Source: MFD09286-c1 sp963701015 (GTDB lineage: Bacteria > Bacteroidota > Bacteroidia > Bacteroidales > DTGW01). From it: a stretch of 64,000 nt of DNA. Under the pieces are notes generated by a model that made no database searches, was not told where the DNA came from, and worked only from the letters and a program-made list of their open reading frames with translations. The stretch's first letter is position 1. The number at the start of each line of letters is the position of its first letter. The DNA is taken from the NCBI GenBank assembly GCA_963701015.1, contig OY969556.1:1550001-1614000 (forward strand), in the 5' to 3' direction. Of the stretch, positions 28,270-35,569 are shown piece by piece. The translations under genes and the position numbers were made by a program.

Positions 28270-28309
28270 AAACTCCGCATATTATATATATTCTATAATT
28301 ACGGAGTTT
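28270..28309. terminator. Bidirectional terminator hairpin
   Basis: AAACTCCG (28270-28277) pairs with CGGAGTTT (28302-28309). A run of T follows on the plus strand and A/T-rich sequence flanks both sides. It separates the convergent small gene (ends 28197) and icd (ends 28325). Confidence 0.75.
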
Positions 28310-28324
28310 TAAATTATTATTTGA

Positions 28325-29623
28325 TTATAAATTCTTAATTATTTCATCACCAAACTCAGAACATTTTAACAAAGTTGCACCATCCATTAATCGCTCAAAA
28401 TCGTAAGTTACTCTTTTGGCATTTATGGAGGATTCTAATCCTTTTACAATCATATCTGCTGCTTCCTGCCAACCCATATATTCTAACATCATTACCCCTG
28501 AAAGTATAACTGACCCAGGATTAACTTTATCCTGTCCGGCATATTTGGGTGCAGTTCCATGTGTAGCTTCAAATATAGCATGGCCAGTTATATAATTAAT
28601 ATTTGCCCCTGGAGCAATGCCAATTCCTCCAACTTGTGCCGCTAAAGCATCACTTAAATAATCGCCATTTAAATTGAGTGTGGCAATAACTTCAAAATCT
28701 TCCGGACGCGTTAAAACTTGTTGTAGTGTAATATCAGCAATCGAATCTTTAATAATTATGCCTGCTCCGGGTTTTCCTTCAGGAATTTTGCACCATGGAC
28801 CACCATCAATTTCTACAGCACCAAACATATCTTTTGCTACCTGATACCCCCAATCACGAAAAGCACCTTCGGTATATTTCATTATGTTACCTTTATGCAC
28901 CAAAGTAACGCTTTTACGTTTATGTTGAATGGCATACGAAATGGCAGAATATATTAACCTTTCGGTACCCAAAAAACTTACAGGTTTAATTCCAACTCCC
29001 ACCATAGTGGATACATTGCGTTTGGCAACTCCATTCTTTTCGAGTAGTGCTTGCCATTCTTTTGATCTTTCAATATCACCAAAGCGAACTTTTTGGAAAT
29101 CTTTGGGTGAATTTTCTTTTAACCAGCTTAAAAATTTTCCGGTAATTTCCTGATCAAACGACCAATCTATGCCAGTATAAATATCTTCAGTATTTTCACG
29201 GAAAATAACCATATCAACAGCTGAAGGATTTTTAACTGGTGAAGGAACTCCTTTAAAATATCTTACCGGACGGAGACAAACATATAAATCAAGCATTTGT
29301 CGTAAAGCAACATTCAACGATCGCATTCCTTTACCAACAGGAGTTGTAAGTGGGCCTTTAATAGCAACTAAATATTCATTAATTACATCAATTGTTTCTT
29401 GCGGAAGCCAATCGTTTTTCAATTTAAAAGCCTTTTCACCTGCAAAAACTTCCTTCCATTCAATTTTTCGTTTGCCATTATAAGCTTTTTTAACTGCGGC
29501 ATCAAAAACCCTAACTGAAGAAGCCCAAATATCTGGTCCGGTTCCATCTCCTTCAATAAAAGGAATTACAGGATTATCAGGCACATTTAATTTTCCGTTT
29601 GAAATTGTAATTTTATTTCCCAT
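28325..29623 (-). CDS. icd: NADP-dependent isocitrate dehydrogenase
   Basis: Oxidative decarboxylation of isocitrate to 2-oxoglutarate in the TCA cycle, cytoplasmic. 432 residues, close to the 416 of E. coli Icd. The substrate loop RSLNVALRQ with the serine that is phosphorylated in E. coli, ENTEDIYTGI, the catalytic Lys/Tyr regions, VHKGNIMKYTEGAF and the cofactor segment ATHGTAPKYAGQDKVNPGSV are present. It is transcribed alone; 127 bases separate it from dnaX upstream. Confidence 0.95.
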   Translation of the reverse strand: MGNKITISNGKLNVPDNPVIPFIEGDGTGPDIWASSVRVFDAAVKKAYNGKRKIEWKEVFAGEKAFKLKNDWLPQETIDVINEYLVAIKGPLTTPVGKGMRSLNVALRQMLDLYVCLRPVRYFKGVPSPVKNPSAVDMVIFRENTEDIYTGIDWSFDQEITGKFLSWLKENSPKDFQKVRFGDIERSKEWQALLEKNGVAKRNVSTMVGVGIKPVSFLGTERLIYSAISYAIQHKRKSVTLVHKGNIMKYTEGAFRDWGYQVAKDMFGAVEIDGGPWCKIPEGKPGAGIIIKDSIADITLQQVLTRPEDFEVIATLNLNGDYLSDALAAQVGGIGIAPGANINYITGHAIFEATHGTAPKYAGQDKVNPGSVILSGVMMLEYMGWQEAADMIVKGLESSINAKRVTYDFERLMDGATLLKCSEFGDEIIKNL

Positions 29624-29683
29624 ATTAATTTAGCGTATAGTGTTTAGTATTTAGGCGTGAAACCGGAGAAAGGACAACGGACA

Positions 29684-29723
29684 ACGGAAAATGAAAGAAA
29701 AATATAAAATCTCTGTTTTCCGT
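29684..29723. repeat. Inverted repeat and short tandem repeat between dnaX and icd
   Basis: ACGGAAAA (29684-29691) and TTTTCCGT (29716-29723) form an 8-bp stem with a 24-base loop. Just before it the unit ACAACGG occurs twice in a row. It could end dnaX transcription on the minus strand, though no U-run follows. Confidence 0.4.
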
Positions 29724-29750
29724 ATTCCTTTTTTCCAGTTTCCATTCAAT

Positions 29751-30374
29751 TCATTCTAAGTCCAAATTAAACTGCTGTTTAAGTTTTCCCAAAGCCGGAT
29801 TTTTAGCAAGCAAATGCTTGTATTTATCCTCAGGTGTATATAAAATATTTTTATCAGATTGCTCAGTTATAGTCGTTTCAATAACAATAGAATCATTTTT
29901 TAGTTCATCTCTTAAAAAAATTATTAAATCTGATCGAATATTCTTATTAAAATCATCTAATTGTGTATTATTTGCAAATGATAACCCAAGAGATTGCTCT
30001 TTTATTTCAGCCTGTTGGGAGTTTAATGCAATGTAAAGCCGGGGTTTATCCTCCCGCAATGTTTCAACAAATTTATTATAAGCCTTTAAAAAATTATTAT
30101 TTGAAAATTCTTCCGTTCTTTCAGTCAAAGAATTTGCAACTATATTTTCAGTGGGATTTTGATAATTTACAGTTGCAGGTTTTTCTTTTTCCTGAACTGC
30201 TGATTCTCGCATCATATTTTTAATTGATGGGGTAGAAGAGAGGTTGGTAGAAAAACTGGTCTCAGTTTTTTCACATATTTTTTTTTCTACCGGAGGAATT
30301 GATTTTGCTGGACCTGCAATATTTTTATTTTGTGTAGTTTGAATTTGTTTGGATGCAGCTAATTCATCAGTCCT
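29751..30374 (-). CDS. dnaX: DnaX tau-specific C-terminal region, reached by a -1 shift
   Basis: From base 30374 the -1 frame relative to dnaX is open for 207 codons to a stop at 29751. Its last part (AYNKFVETLREDKPRLYIAL, NPALGKLKQQFNLDLE) looks like the C-terminal domain of Bacteroidota DnaX proteins, which binds the polymerase. Shifting at the A9 run yields a 574-residue tau protein, in the range usual for this phylum. A Met at 30215 starts a shorter open frame, but it lies in the middle of the linker and has no gene-like start, so a separate gene is unlikely. Confidence 0.8.
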   Translation of the reverse strand, partial: RTDELAASKQIQTTQNKNIAGPAKSIPPVEKKICEKTETSFSTNLSSTPSIKNMMRESAVQEKEKPATVNYQNPTENIVANSLTERTEEFSNNNFLKAYNKFVETLREDKPRLYIALNSQQAEIKEQSLGLSFANNTQLDDFNKNIRSDLIIFLRDELKNDSIVIETTITEQSDKNILYTPEDKYKHLLAKNPALGKLKQQFNLDLE

Positions 30375-31474
30375 TTTTTTTTATCCTTTGCAAGGCAAAG
30401 TTGAACAAGGGCAAGTTCGATATGTAATCGCTGGTTTCGTGCATTCCGAAAATTAATATCACATAGTCCGCAAATATTCAGGCATTCGAAAATAAAATCG
30501 GAAGGGCACTGTGCTGATTGTTGTTTATATTTTTCCTTAATTGTATTTCCAACTTCCAGCAATTGCAGAGTAGCAATATCCTTACAAATTAATAAATCAC
30601 GAAAATGCTTTGACAAGCCGATAATAAAATTATGAGCATCAAAACCTTTGTTTAAAATTTCATCGAATATCAGAAAAGAATCGGCAATATTGCCATTTAA
30701 AAATGCATCTGTTAATCTGAAATAATAGTCATAATCAAGAACATTCAGATTTTCAATAACACTTTGATAAGTAATTTTCCCATTGGTAAAACTTACCACC
30801 TGGTCAAATATTGAAAGGGCATCACGCATAGCACCATCTGCCTTTTGCGCAATAATATTTAATCCATCAACTTCGTATTCATTGCCTTCATTTTTTGAAA
30901 TTTTTTCAAGAAATTTTACGGTATCATCAATTTGTATCCGGTTAAAATCGAAAATTTGGCAACGGGAAAGAATAGTTGGGATAATTTTATGTTTTTCAGT
31001 AGTGGCCAAAATGAATACTGCATGTTTAGGTGGCTCTTCAAGGGTTTTTAAAAATGCATTAAAAGCCGAAGCTGAAAGCATATGAACTTCATCAATTATA
31101 TAAATACTGTATTTACCAACTTGCGGAGGAATGCGTACCTGATCAATAAGCGTACGAATATCATCAACTGAATTATTTGAAGCAGCGTCTAATTCATGTA
31201 TATTATAAGATCGTGACTCGTTAAATGAAATGCACGATTCACAAACATTGCAAGGTTCAACTTGCTCCGAAATGGAAAAACAATTAATAGTTTTGGCAAA
31301 AATACGGGCACAGGTAGTTTTACCAACTCCACGAGGACCACAAAACAAATATGCCTGGGCAAGATGATTATTCTTAATTGCATTTTTTAGTGTAGTTGCA
31401 ATTGAAAGTTGGCCCACAACACTATCGAAAGTTGTAGGTCTGTATTTACGCGCAGAGACTATGAAATTTTCCAT
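30359..31474 (-). CDS. dnaX: DNA polymerase III clamp-loader subunit, gamma form
   Basis: 371 residues ending shortly after the slippery run. AAA+ ATPase that loads the sliding clamp. Visible are Walker A GPRGVGKT (46-53), four zinc ligands Cys65, Cys75, Cys78 and Cys81, Walker B/DEVH (128-131), and the SRC sensor segment (SRCQIFDF). Domain III follows up to about residue 360. In-frame translation stops four codons after A9, giving a gamma-like protein without the polymerase-binding tail. A well-formed promoter lies immediately upstream (31497-31527). Confidence 0.93.
   Translation of the reverse strand: MENFIVSARKYRPTTFDSVVGQLSIATTLKNAIKNNHLAQAYLFCGPRGVGKTTCARIFAKTINCFSISEQVEPCNVCESCISFNESRSYNIHELDAASNNSVDDIRTLIDQVRIPPQVGKYSIYIIDEVHMLSASAFNAFLKTLEEPPKHAVFILATTEKHKIIPTILSRCQIFDFNRIQIDDTVKFLEKISKNEGNEYEVDGLNIIAQKADGAMRDALSIFDQVVSFTNGKITYQSVIENLNVLDYDYYFRLTDAFLNGNIADSFLIFDEILNKGFDAHNFIIGLSKHFRDLLICKDIATLQLLEVGNTIKEKYKQQSAQCPSDFIFECLNICGLCDINFRNARNQRLHIELALVQLCLAKDKKKGLMN
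30374..30382 (-). promoter_or_regulatory. A9 slippery site in dnaX
   Basis: On the minus strand the codons GAT AAA AAA AAA GGA contain nine consecutive A. A -1 slip of the ribosome, or a change in A number during transcription, joins the gamma frame to the 207-codon tau frame. An AAAGGA stretch lies just upstream and could act as an internal Shine-Dalgarno-like stimulator. E. coli dnaX uses A-AAA-AAG and Thermus dnaX uses transcriptional slippage on A9. A homopolymer miscount in the assembly is the main alternative. Confidence 0.7.
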
Positions 31475-31496
31475 TAAATATATGTAACACTAAATG

Positions 31497-31527
31497 CAAA
31501 TATACTTTATTCAATATTCCTTACAAA
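31497..31527 (-). promoter_or_regulatory. Promoter of dnaX (Bacteroidota type)
   Basis: On the minus strand TTTG (31527-31524), a 19-base spacer and TATATTTG (31504-31497) fit the -33/-7 consensus TTTG-N19-21-TAnnTTTG exactly. The dnaX start lies 23 bases downstream. Confidence 0.8.
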
Positions 31528-31576
31528 TGAAGAAAAACTCTTTTTTACTTAAATTACTATTTAAGCTGCACAATAT

Positions 31577-31607
31577 TTTGGTAATCAGTAAAAACTTTTT
31601 ACTTTTG
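31577..31607 (+). promoter_or_regulatory. Promoter of the rpsF-rpsR-rplI operon (Bacteroidota type)
   Basis: TTTG (31577-31580), a 19-base spacer and TACTTTTG (31600-31607) match the -33/-7 consensus. The rpsF start lies 38 bases after the box. It diverges from the dnaX promoter, with about 50 bases between the two -33 boxes. Confidence 0.82.
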
Positions 31608-31645
31608 CGCTCCAAATTAGTATTAAATAATAAAAATTAAAATTT

Positions 31646-31999
31646 ATGTTAAACAATTACGAAACCGTTTTCATTATAACTCCCGTTTTGTCTGAAGCTC
31701 AGATGAAGGAAGCGGTTAGCAAATTTAAAGCCTACCTCACTGAGCATGGGGCAGAAATAGTCAACAGTGAAAACTGGGGCTTGCGCAAATTAGCCTATCC
31801 AATTCAGAAGAAAACTACAGGTTTCTACAACCTGATTGAATTCAAGGCTGAAGGTACATTAATTGAAAAATTGGAATTGGAATACCGTCGTGATGAACGG
31901 ATTATTCGTTTTCTAACATTCAATATGGACAAATATGCCGTTGAATACAGCGAAAAGAAAAGGAACAAAAAAGAAACCGAAAAAAAATTGGAGGAATAA
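31646..31999 (+). CDS. rpsF: Ribosomal protein bS6
   Basis: 117 residues. The opening NNYETVFIITPVLSEAQMKE, the central ENWGLRKLAYPIQKKTTGFY and RDERIIRFLTFNMDKYAVEY are diagnostic for S6 of the 30S subunit. The charged C-terminal tail (EKKRNKKETEKKLEE) is usual. First gene of the S6-S18-L9 operon, 3 bases before rpsR. Confidence 0.98.
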   Translation: MLNNYETVFIITPVLSEAQMKEAVSKFKAYLTEHGAEIVNSENWGLRKLAYPIQKKTTGFYNLIEFKAEGTLIEKLELEYRRDERIIRFLTFNMDKYAVEYSEKKRNKKETEKKLEE

Positions 32000-32002
32000 A
32001 CT

Positions 32003-32272
32003 ATGGCAACAAACCAGTCAGAAATCAGGTATTTAACGCCGCCAACGGTAGAAATTAAAAAGAAAAAATATTGCCGTTTCAAGAAAAACAAGATTAAATA
32101 TATTGATTACAAGGATCCTGAATTTCTTAAGAAATTCTTAAACGAACAGGGTAAAATATTACCACGCAGGTTAACCGGTACATCATTAAAGTATCAACGT
32201 AAAGTTGCTACAGCTATAAAACGTGCACGTCATTTGGCATTGTTGCCCTATGTTGCCGATATGTTGAAATAA
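32003..32272 (+). CDS. rpsR: Ribosomal protein bS18
   Basis: 89 residues, with CRFKKNKIKYIDYKDPEFL, KILPRRLTGTSLKYQRKV and AIKRARHLALLPY, the conserved RNA-binding core of S18, which sits next to S6 in the 30S platform. Located between rpsF and rplI as in most bacteria. Confidence 0.98.
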   Translation: MATNQSEIRYLTPPTVEIKKKKYCRFKKNKIKYIDYKDPEFLKKFLNEQGKILPRRLTGTSLKYQRKVATAIKRARHLALLPYVADMLK

Positions 32273-32291
32273 TTTTAAGGAGGATTTAACA

Positions 32292-32738
32292 ATGGAAATT
32301 ATATTAAAACAAGACGTTACCAATGTTGGAGGCAAAGATGATATTGTAAGCGTAAAAAATGGTTATGCTTTAAATTATCTTATCCCACGTGGTTATGCAA
32401 CAGTTGCCACTGAATCGGCAAAAAAAGTACATGCTGAAAATATTAAACAACGTGCACATAAGGAAGAAAAAGTAAAAGAAGAAGCACTTGTAATAGCTGA
32501 AAAAATTAAAGGATTAAAATTGACCATTGGGGCTAAAACCAGCTCAAAAGGGAAAATATTTGGTTCAGTTAATACTATTCAAATTTCAGAGGCTTTATCA
32601 GCACAAGGTTATAATATTGAACGCAAGAACATCTTTATTAAGGAAGATTTAATAAAAGAAGTAGGGAATTATACAGCTAAATTAAAACTTCATAGGGAAG
32701 TAAGTGTTGAAATTCCATTTGAAATTATATCTGAATAA
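32292..32738 (+). CDS. rplI: Ribosomal protein bL9
   Basis: 148 residues. MEIILKQDVTNVGGKDDIVS and VKNGYALNYLIPRGYA form the N-terminal rRNA-binding domain; a long charged helix (about 45-75) links it to the C-terminal domain. AGGAGG-like sequence (AAGGAGG) 11 bases upstream is a rare strong Shine-Dalgarno site for this phylum. Ends 22 bases before a perfect terminator. Confidence 0.98.
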   Translation: MEIILKQDVTNVGGKDDIVSVKNGYALNYLIPRGYATVATESAKKVHAENIKQRAHKEEKVKEEALVIAEKIKGLKLTIGAKTSSKGKIFGSVNTIQISEALSAQGYNIERKNIFIKEDLIKEVGNYTAKLKLHREVSVEIPFEIISE

Positions 32739-32760
32739 TTTTTGAAAAAATTAGAGTAAC

Positions 32761-32788
32761 AAAAAAGGTGTCAATTGACACCTTTTTT
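32761..32788. terminator. Perfect palindromic bidirectional terminator
   Basis: AAAAAAGGTGTCAA and TTGACACCTTTTTT form a perfect 28-base palindrome ending in T6 on both strands. It stops rplI transcription on plus and the SusCD-associated operon (ends 32812) on minus. Confidence 0.92.
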
Positions 32789-32811
32789 AGTTTTACGCTC
32801 AAATGATTATT

Positions 32812-33306
32812 TTAATATTCATCTTCAACAAATCCAGTTCTTCTAACTCCTGAAATTATATATGTGGTACCAGGATCATCGGTAAAACCTATTTTCATAT
32901 AAATACTATCCGATACATTTCCTCCTTTTGTTAAACCTCCCTTTAAAACTACTATACCATCAATAATTTTTACATTTATAGGATACGAAACATTTGGAAC
33001 GGAATCTACTTGTCCGAAGGTCTTTTTAGGAACATTACAAGCAATTTTAACCTGGAAATTCCACAAATTCCCTAAGTCAGTAACCCAAATAGAATCAGGT
33101 GTATTAGCAGCAGTATTGTATGTTTCCAATTTTTTATAATCTACTAAAACATTACCGTTAATATCCCTTAAAGTAGCCCACCATTCACCATTTAAAGGGA
33201 AAGTAGCAGTATATTTTACATCAGGTTTGTCATATTTTTGACATCCATAATAGCTTAAAATTATAAGCCCTGTTAATAATATCAATATTTTTTTCATAAT
33301 CATCAT
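32812..33306 (-). CDS. Lipoprotein, putative lipid-binding family (PF12888-like)
   Basis: 164 residues. The signal ends YYGC, lipidated Cys22, followed by QKYDKPD. The body, with LNGEWWATLRDINGNVL, YNTAANTPDSIWVTD and NLWNFQVKIACN, resembles a family of small Bacteroidota lipoproteins named putative lipid-binding that travels with SusC/SusD pairs. It is the last gene of the locus, 4 bases after the gene upstream. Family recalled from motif memory; function unknown. Confidence 0.7.
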   Translation of the reverse strand: MMIMKKILILLTGLIILSYYGCQKYDKPDVKYTATFPLNGEWWATLRDINGNVLVDYKKLETYNTAANTPDSIWVTDLGNLWNFQVKIACNVPKKTFGQVDSVPNVSYPINVKIIDGIVVLKGGLTKGGNVSDSIYMKIGFTDDPGTTYIISGVRRTGFVEDEY

Positions 33307-33310
33307 TTAA

Positions 33311-34060
33311 TTAAATATTTACCTGGGTCAAAACAATTTTAAAAATATAGGGACCTGCATCCCAATCGGTTTCAAATGAAATAGTTTTTGCAATAGGATC
33401 TACAGCAAAGGAAGTTATGTTTGCAGTTCCACCAAATGCTCCAACTCCAAAAGATGCTCCAAAACTAAAATCATTTGTTGCAATATTATTTGCTGTTATT
33501 AAAGCTCCGGTTGCTCTATATCCAGCACCATATGCTCTACCAAGATCATAATATCCACCTATTGCATCTGAAATTTCATAAACATTAGTTCCAGTACTGG
33601 ATTTACGGATCATTACATAAGCTAAATCTTGATATTGCGGGCTTACTACATTGTTTCTAACAACAGTCGATGTATACAATCCTTCAATACTATTAACCAT
33701 ATCTCCAGTTGTAACTACATATACAGTTCTTGTTACACTTCCATTAAATCCATCCTTATTCTTAGCAACATATAATATATTGTATTTGTTTGGAGTGGTA
33801 GCATCTATTTGACTACCTGTATATGGAAAATAATCTCCACTAATTGTAATTGTTACGGGAATTTGAATACCATTTTCAGTTGCAGTAACACCAGGATCAG
33901 TAAATGAAGCTCCTGTTGGAATTGTAATTTCTGATGAACCTTTGACTACAAAATCTGGATAATAAGTAATCTTTGATACACCTTCGGAATCTTTTTTACA
34001 ACTTGTTACCATTAATATTGGTACAAGCAAAAGTATATATATTAATTTTCTCATATTCAT
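33311..34060 (-). CDS. SusCD-associated lipoprotein with Ig-like DUF5011/5012-type domain
   Basis: 249 residues. Lipobox VTSC followed by KKDSEG, a likely surface-export signal. Residues ~45-118 form a bacterial Ig-like domain (GASFTDPGVTATENGIQIPV, NKYNILYVAKNKDGFNGSVTRTVYVV). The second half is beta-rich with glycine- and tyrosine-rich strands. Such proteins usually serve as additional surface ligand-binding components beside SusD. Starts 17 bases after SusD. Confidence 0.78.
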   Translation of the reverse strand: MNMRKLIYILLLVPILMVTSCKKDSEGVSKITYYPDFVVKGSSEITIPTGASFTDPGVTATENGIQIPVTITISGDYFPYTGSQIDATTPNKYNILYVAKNKDGFNGSVTRTVYVVTTGDMVNSIEGLYTSTVVRNNVVSPQYQDLAYVMIRKSSTGTNVYEISDAIGGYYDLGRAYGAGYRATGALITANNIATNDFSFGASFGVGAFGGTANITSFAVDPIAKTISFETDWDAGPYIFKIVLTQVNI

Positions 34061-34077
34061 TGTATTTAATGTTTATA

Positions 34078-35547
34078 TTACTTTTTATCCCACCAAACAT
34101 TTGTTGTAATTGGAACTTGCTTTGGAGTATTGGGATTTCTCTGCTGTTCAAAGTCTACAAATAATAAGCGTTTTGGAAAAGTTGGAATAGCAGCGTGAGC
34201 TGGTATAACTAATTGTCCAGAAATATATGATCCATCTGATGAATATACTCCACTTATTTTTGGATATTGAGTTCTATTGCATTCGAAAAATCCTTCCAGC
34301 CCTTGCCTTGTACCTGCAAAAGATGCCCATTTTTGAACAATTATCATTTCTTGCTTTGCTTCAAATGTAGTATCTTTAAATTCAAAACTTCCACCTGATT
34401 TAAGGTAATTATCGGCATATGCTGTGGTCAGACCTAATTGATTGAAAGATGCTTCAACACCAGAATTATATAATGTCTTGGCATCGCCTGAAGTAAAACC
34501 CCAAATTGCTGCTTCAGCTTGTAAAAAATAACTTTCAGCAGTACTCATAAAATATACTGCATCAGTAGGTGATTGGATAAATACAGAAAAATTATTTGGG
34601 TTAGTACTATTCGTAAAATCTCCTTGATCCAATGCAACGTAAGGTTGAGTGAATAATGCTGCTAAACGCATTGTATCATCGTTAGCACTTAACCAAGAAT
34701 AAAATGTTTTACTAAGTCTCAAATTTTGAGAATAATTTAATGCTTTAATATTATCCTCGTACATGGGATTATCCTTAGTTTGTTGATCGATAAATTGTGT
34801 CATTGCTGCATCTGTATTTAAAAATCCAGCAAAATTTGGATCAGTAACCATAGCATTAATACCACTTTGAGCTACACTTTGATTTGCATATACTTCACGC
34901 AAATACATTTTTAATTTTAATGTATTTGCAAATTGTAACCATTTTGTAATATCCCCACCAAAAATAAAATCTGCTGTTCCAGGATTTCTTGATGTACTTA
35001 CAGTAAAATCAAGCATTTCAGCCCTATTGATTCTTGCAATTAATGAATCATAAACTAATTGTCCACCATCATAATGTGGTGTATAATTGGCCGAACCCAT
35101 TAAAGCTTCGTTATAAGGTATTTGATCATATAAATCAGCCAAAACTTGAAAAGTATAAGCCTGCATTACAGTACCCATTAGAACATAACTCCAATTTTGA
35201 TCTTTAGTAGCTTGATCAATTACATATTTATAATCAGTTAATGCACCAGAATATAATTCTTCGAATTGATTCCTGTCAAAAGAACTTACCAAATTATATT
35301 CATCTATTTCTTTATATTGATTGGCACCATTACTTTGAGTAAAATATTGGCTTAAAATTCCCCCAAGAAGTGCATATTGTCCGCCAATAACACTGGCTGA
35401 TGATCCAACAGCAGATGGAAATACCAAATCTACAGTGGCAAATTGAGAAGTATTTGGATCAGAATTTACATCGAGCCACTCTTTGCTGCAGGAACTTAAA
35501 ATAACCAGCAGCGTTATTATTATTGTTAATTTATATATATTTTTCAT
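34078..35547 (-). CDS. SusD-like nutrient-binding lipoprotein (SusD-like_2 type)
   Basis: 489 residues. Lipobox LSSC with Cys20, then SKEWLDVNSDPNTSQFA, a start typical of the SusD-like_2 group. The tetratricopeptide-like helical scaffold is seen in the N-terminal half (VLMGTVMQAYTFQVLADLYD, IPYNEAL). It forms the lid over the adjacent SusC pore. No carbohydrate-active enzyme is in this locus, so the ligand cannot be named; peptides or a host- or plankton-derived glycan are both possible. Confidence 0.92.
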   Translation of the reverse strand: MKNIYKLTIIITLLVILSSCSKEWLDVNSDPNTSQFATVDLVFPSAVGSSASVIGGQYALLGGILSQYFTQSNGANQYKEIDEYNLVSSFDRNQFEELYSGALTDYKYVIDQATKDQNWSYVLMGTVMQAYTFQVLADLYDQIPYNEALMGSANYTPHYDGGQLVYDSLIARINRAEMLDFTVSTSRNPGTADFIFGGDITKWLQFANTLKLKMYLREVYANQSVAQSGINAMVTDPNFAGFLNTDAAMTQFIDQQTKDNPMYEDNIKALNYSQNLRLSKTFYSWLSANDDTMRLAALFTQPYVALDQGDFTNSTNPNNFSVFIQSPTDAVYFMSTAESYFLQAEAAIWGFTSGDAKTLYNSGVEASFNQLGLTTAYADNYLKSGGSFEFKDTTFEAKQEMIIVQKWASFAGTRQGLEGFFECNRTQYPKISGVYSSDGSYISGQLVIPAHAAIPTFPKRLLFVDFEQQRNPNTPKQVPITTNVWWDKK

Positions 35548-35569
35548 ATTATATTTTTTTAATAATTAC

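Noticed and set aside
29660..29690. Mobile-element end or CRISPR-like repeat (ACAACGG units)
   Set aside because: Only two short copies, no spacers, no transposase and no flanking duplication.
29751..30215. A free-standing 154-codon gene beginning at ATG 30215
   Set aside because: The frame is open without a stop from the A9 run at 30374, and the product is the C-terminal part of DnaX, so it is read as the tau extension.
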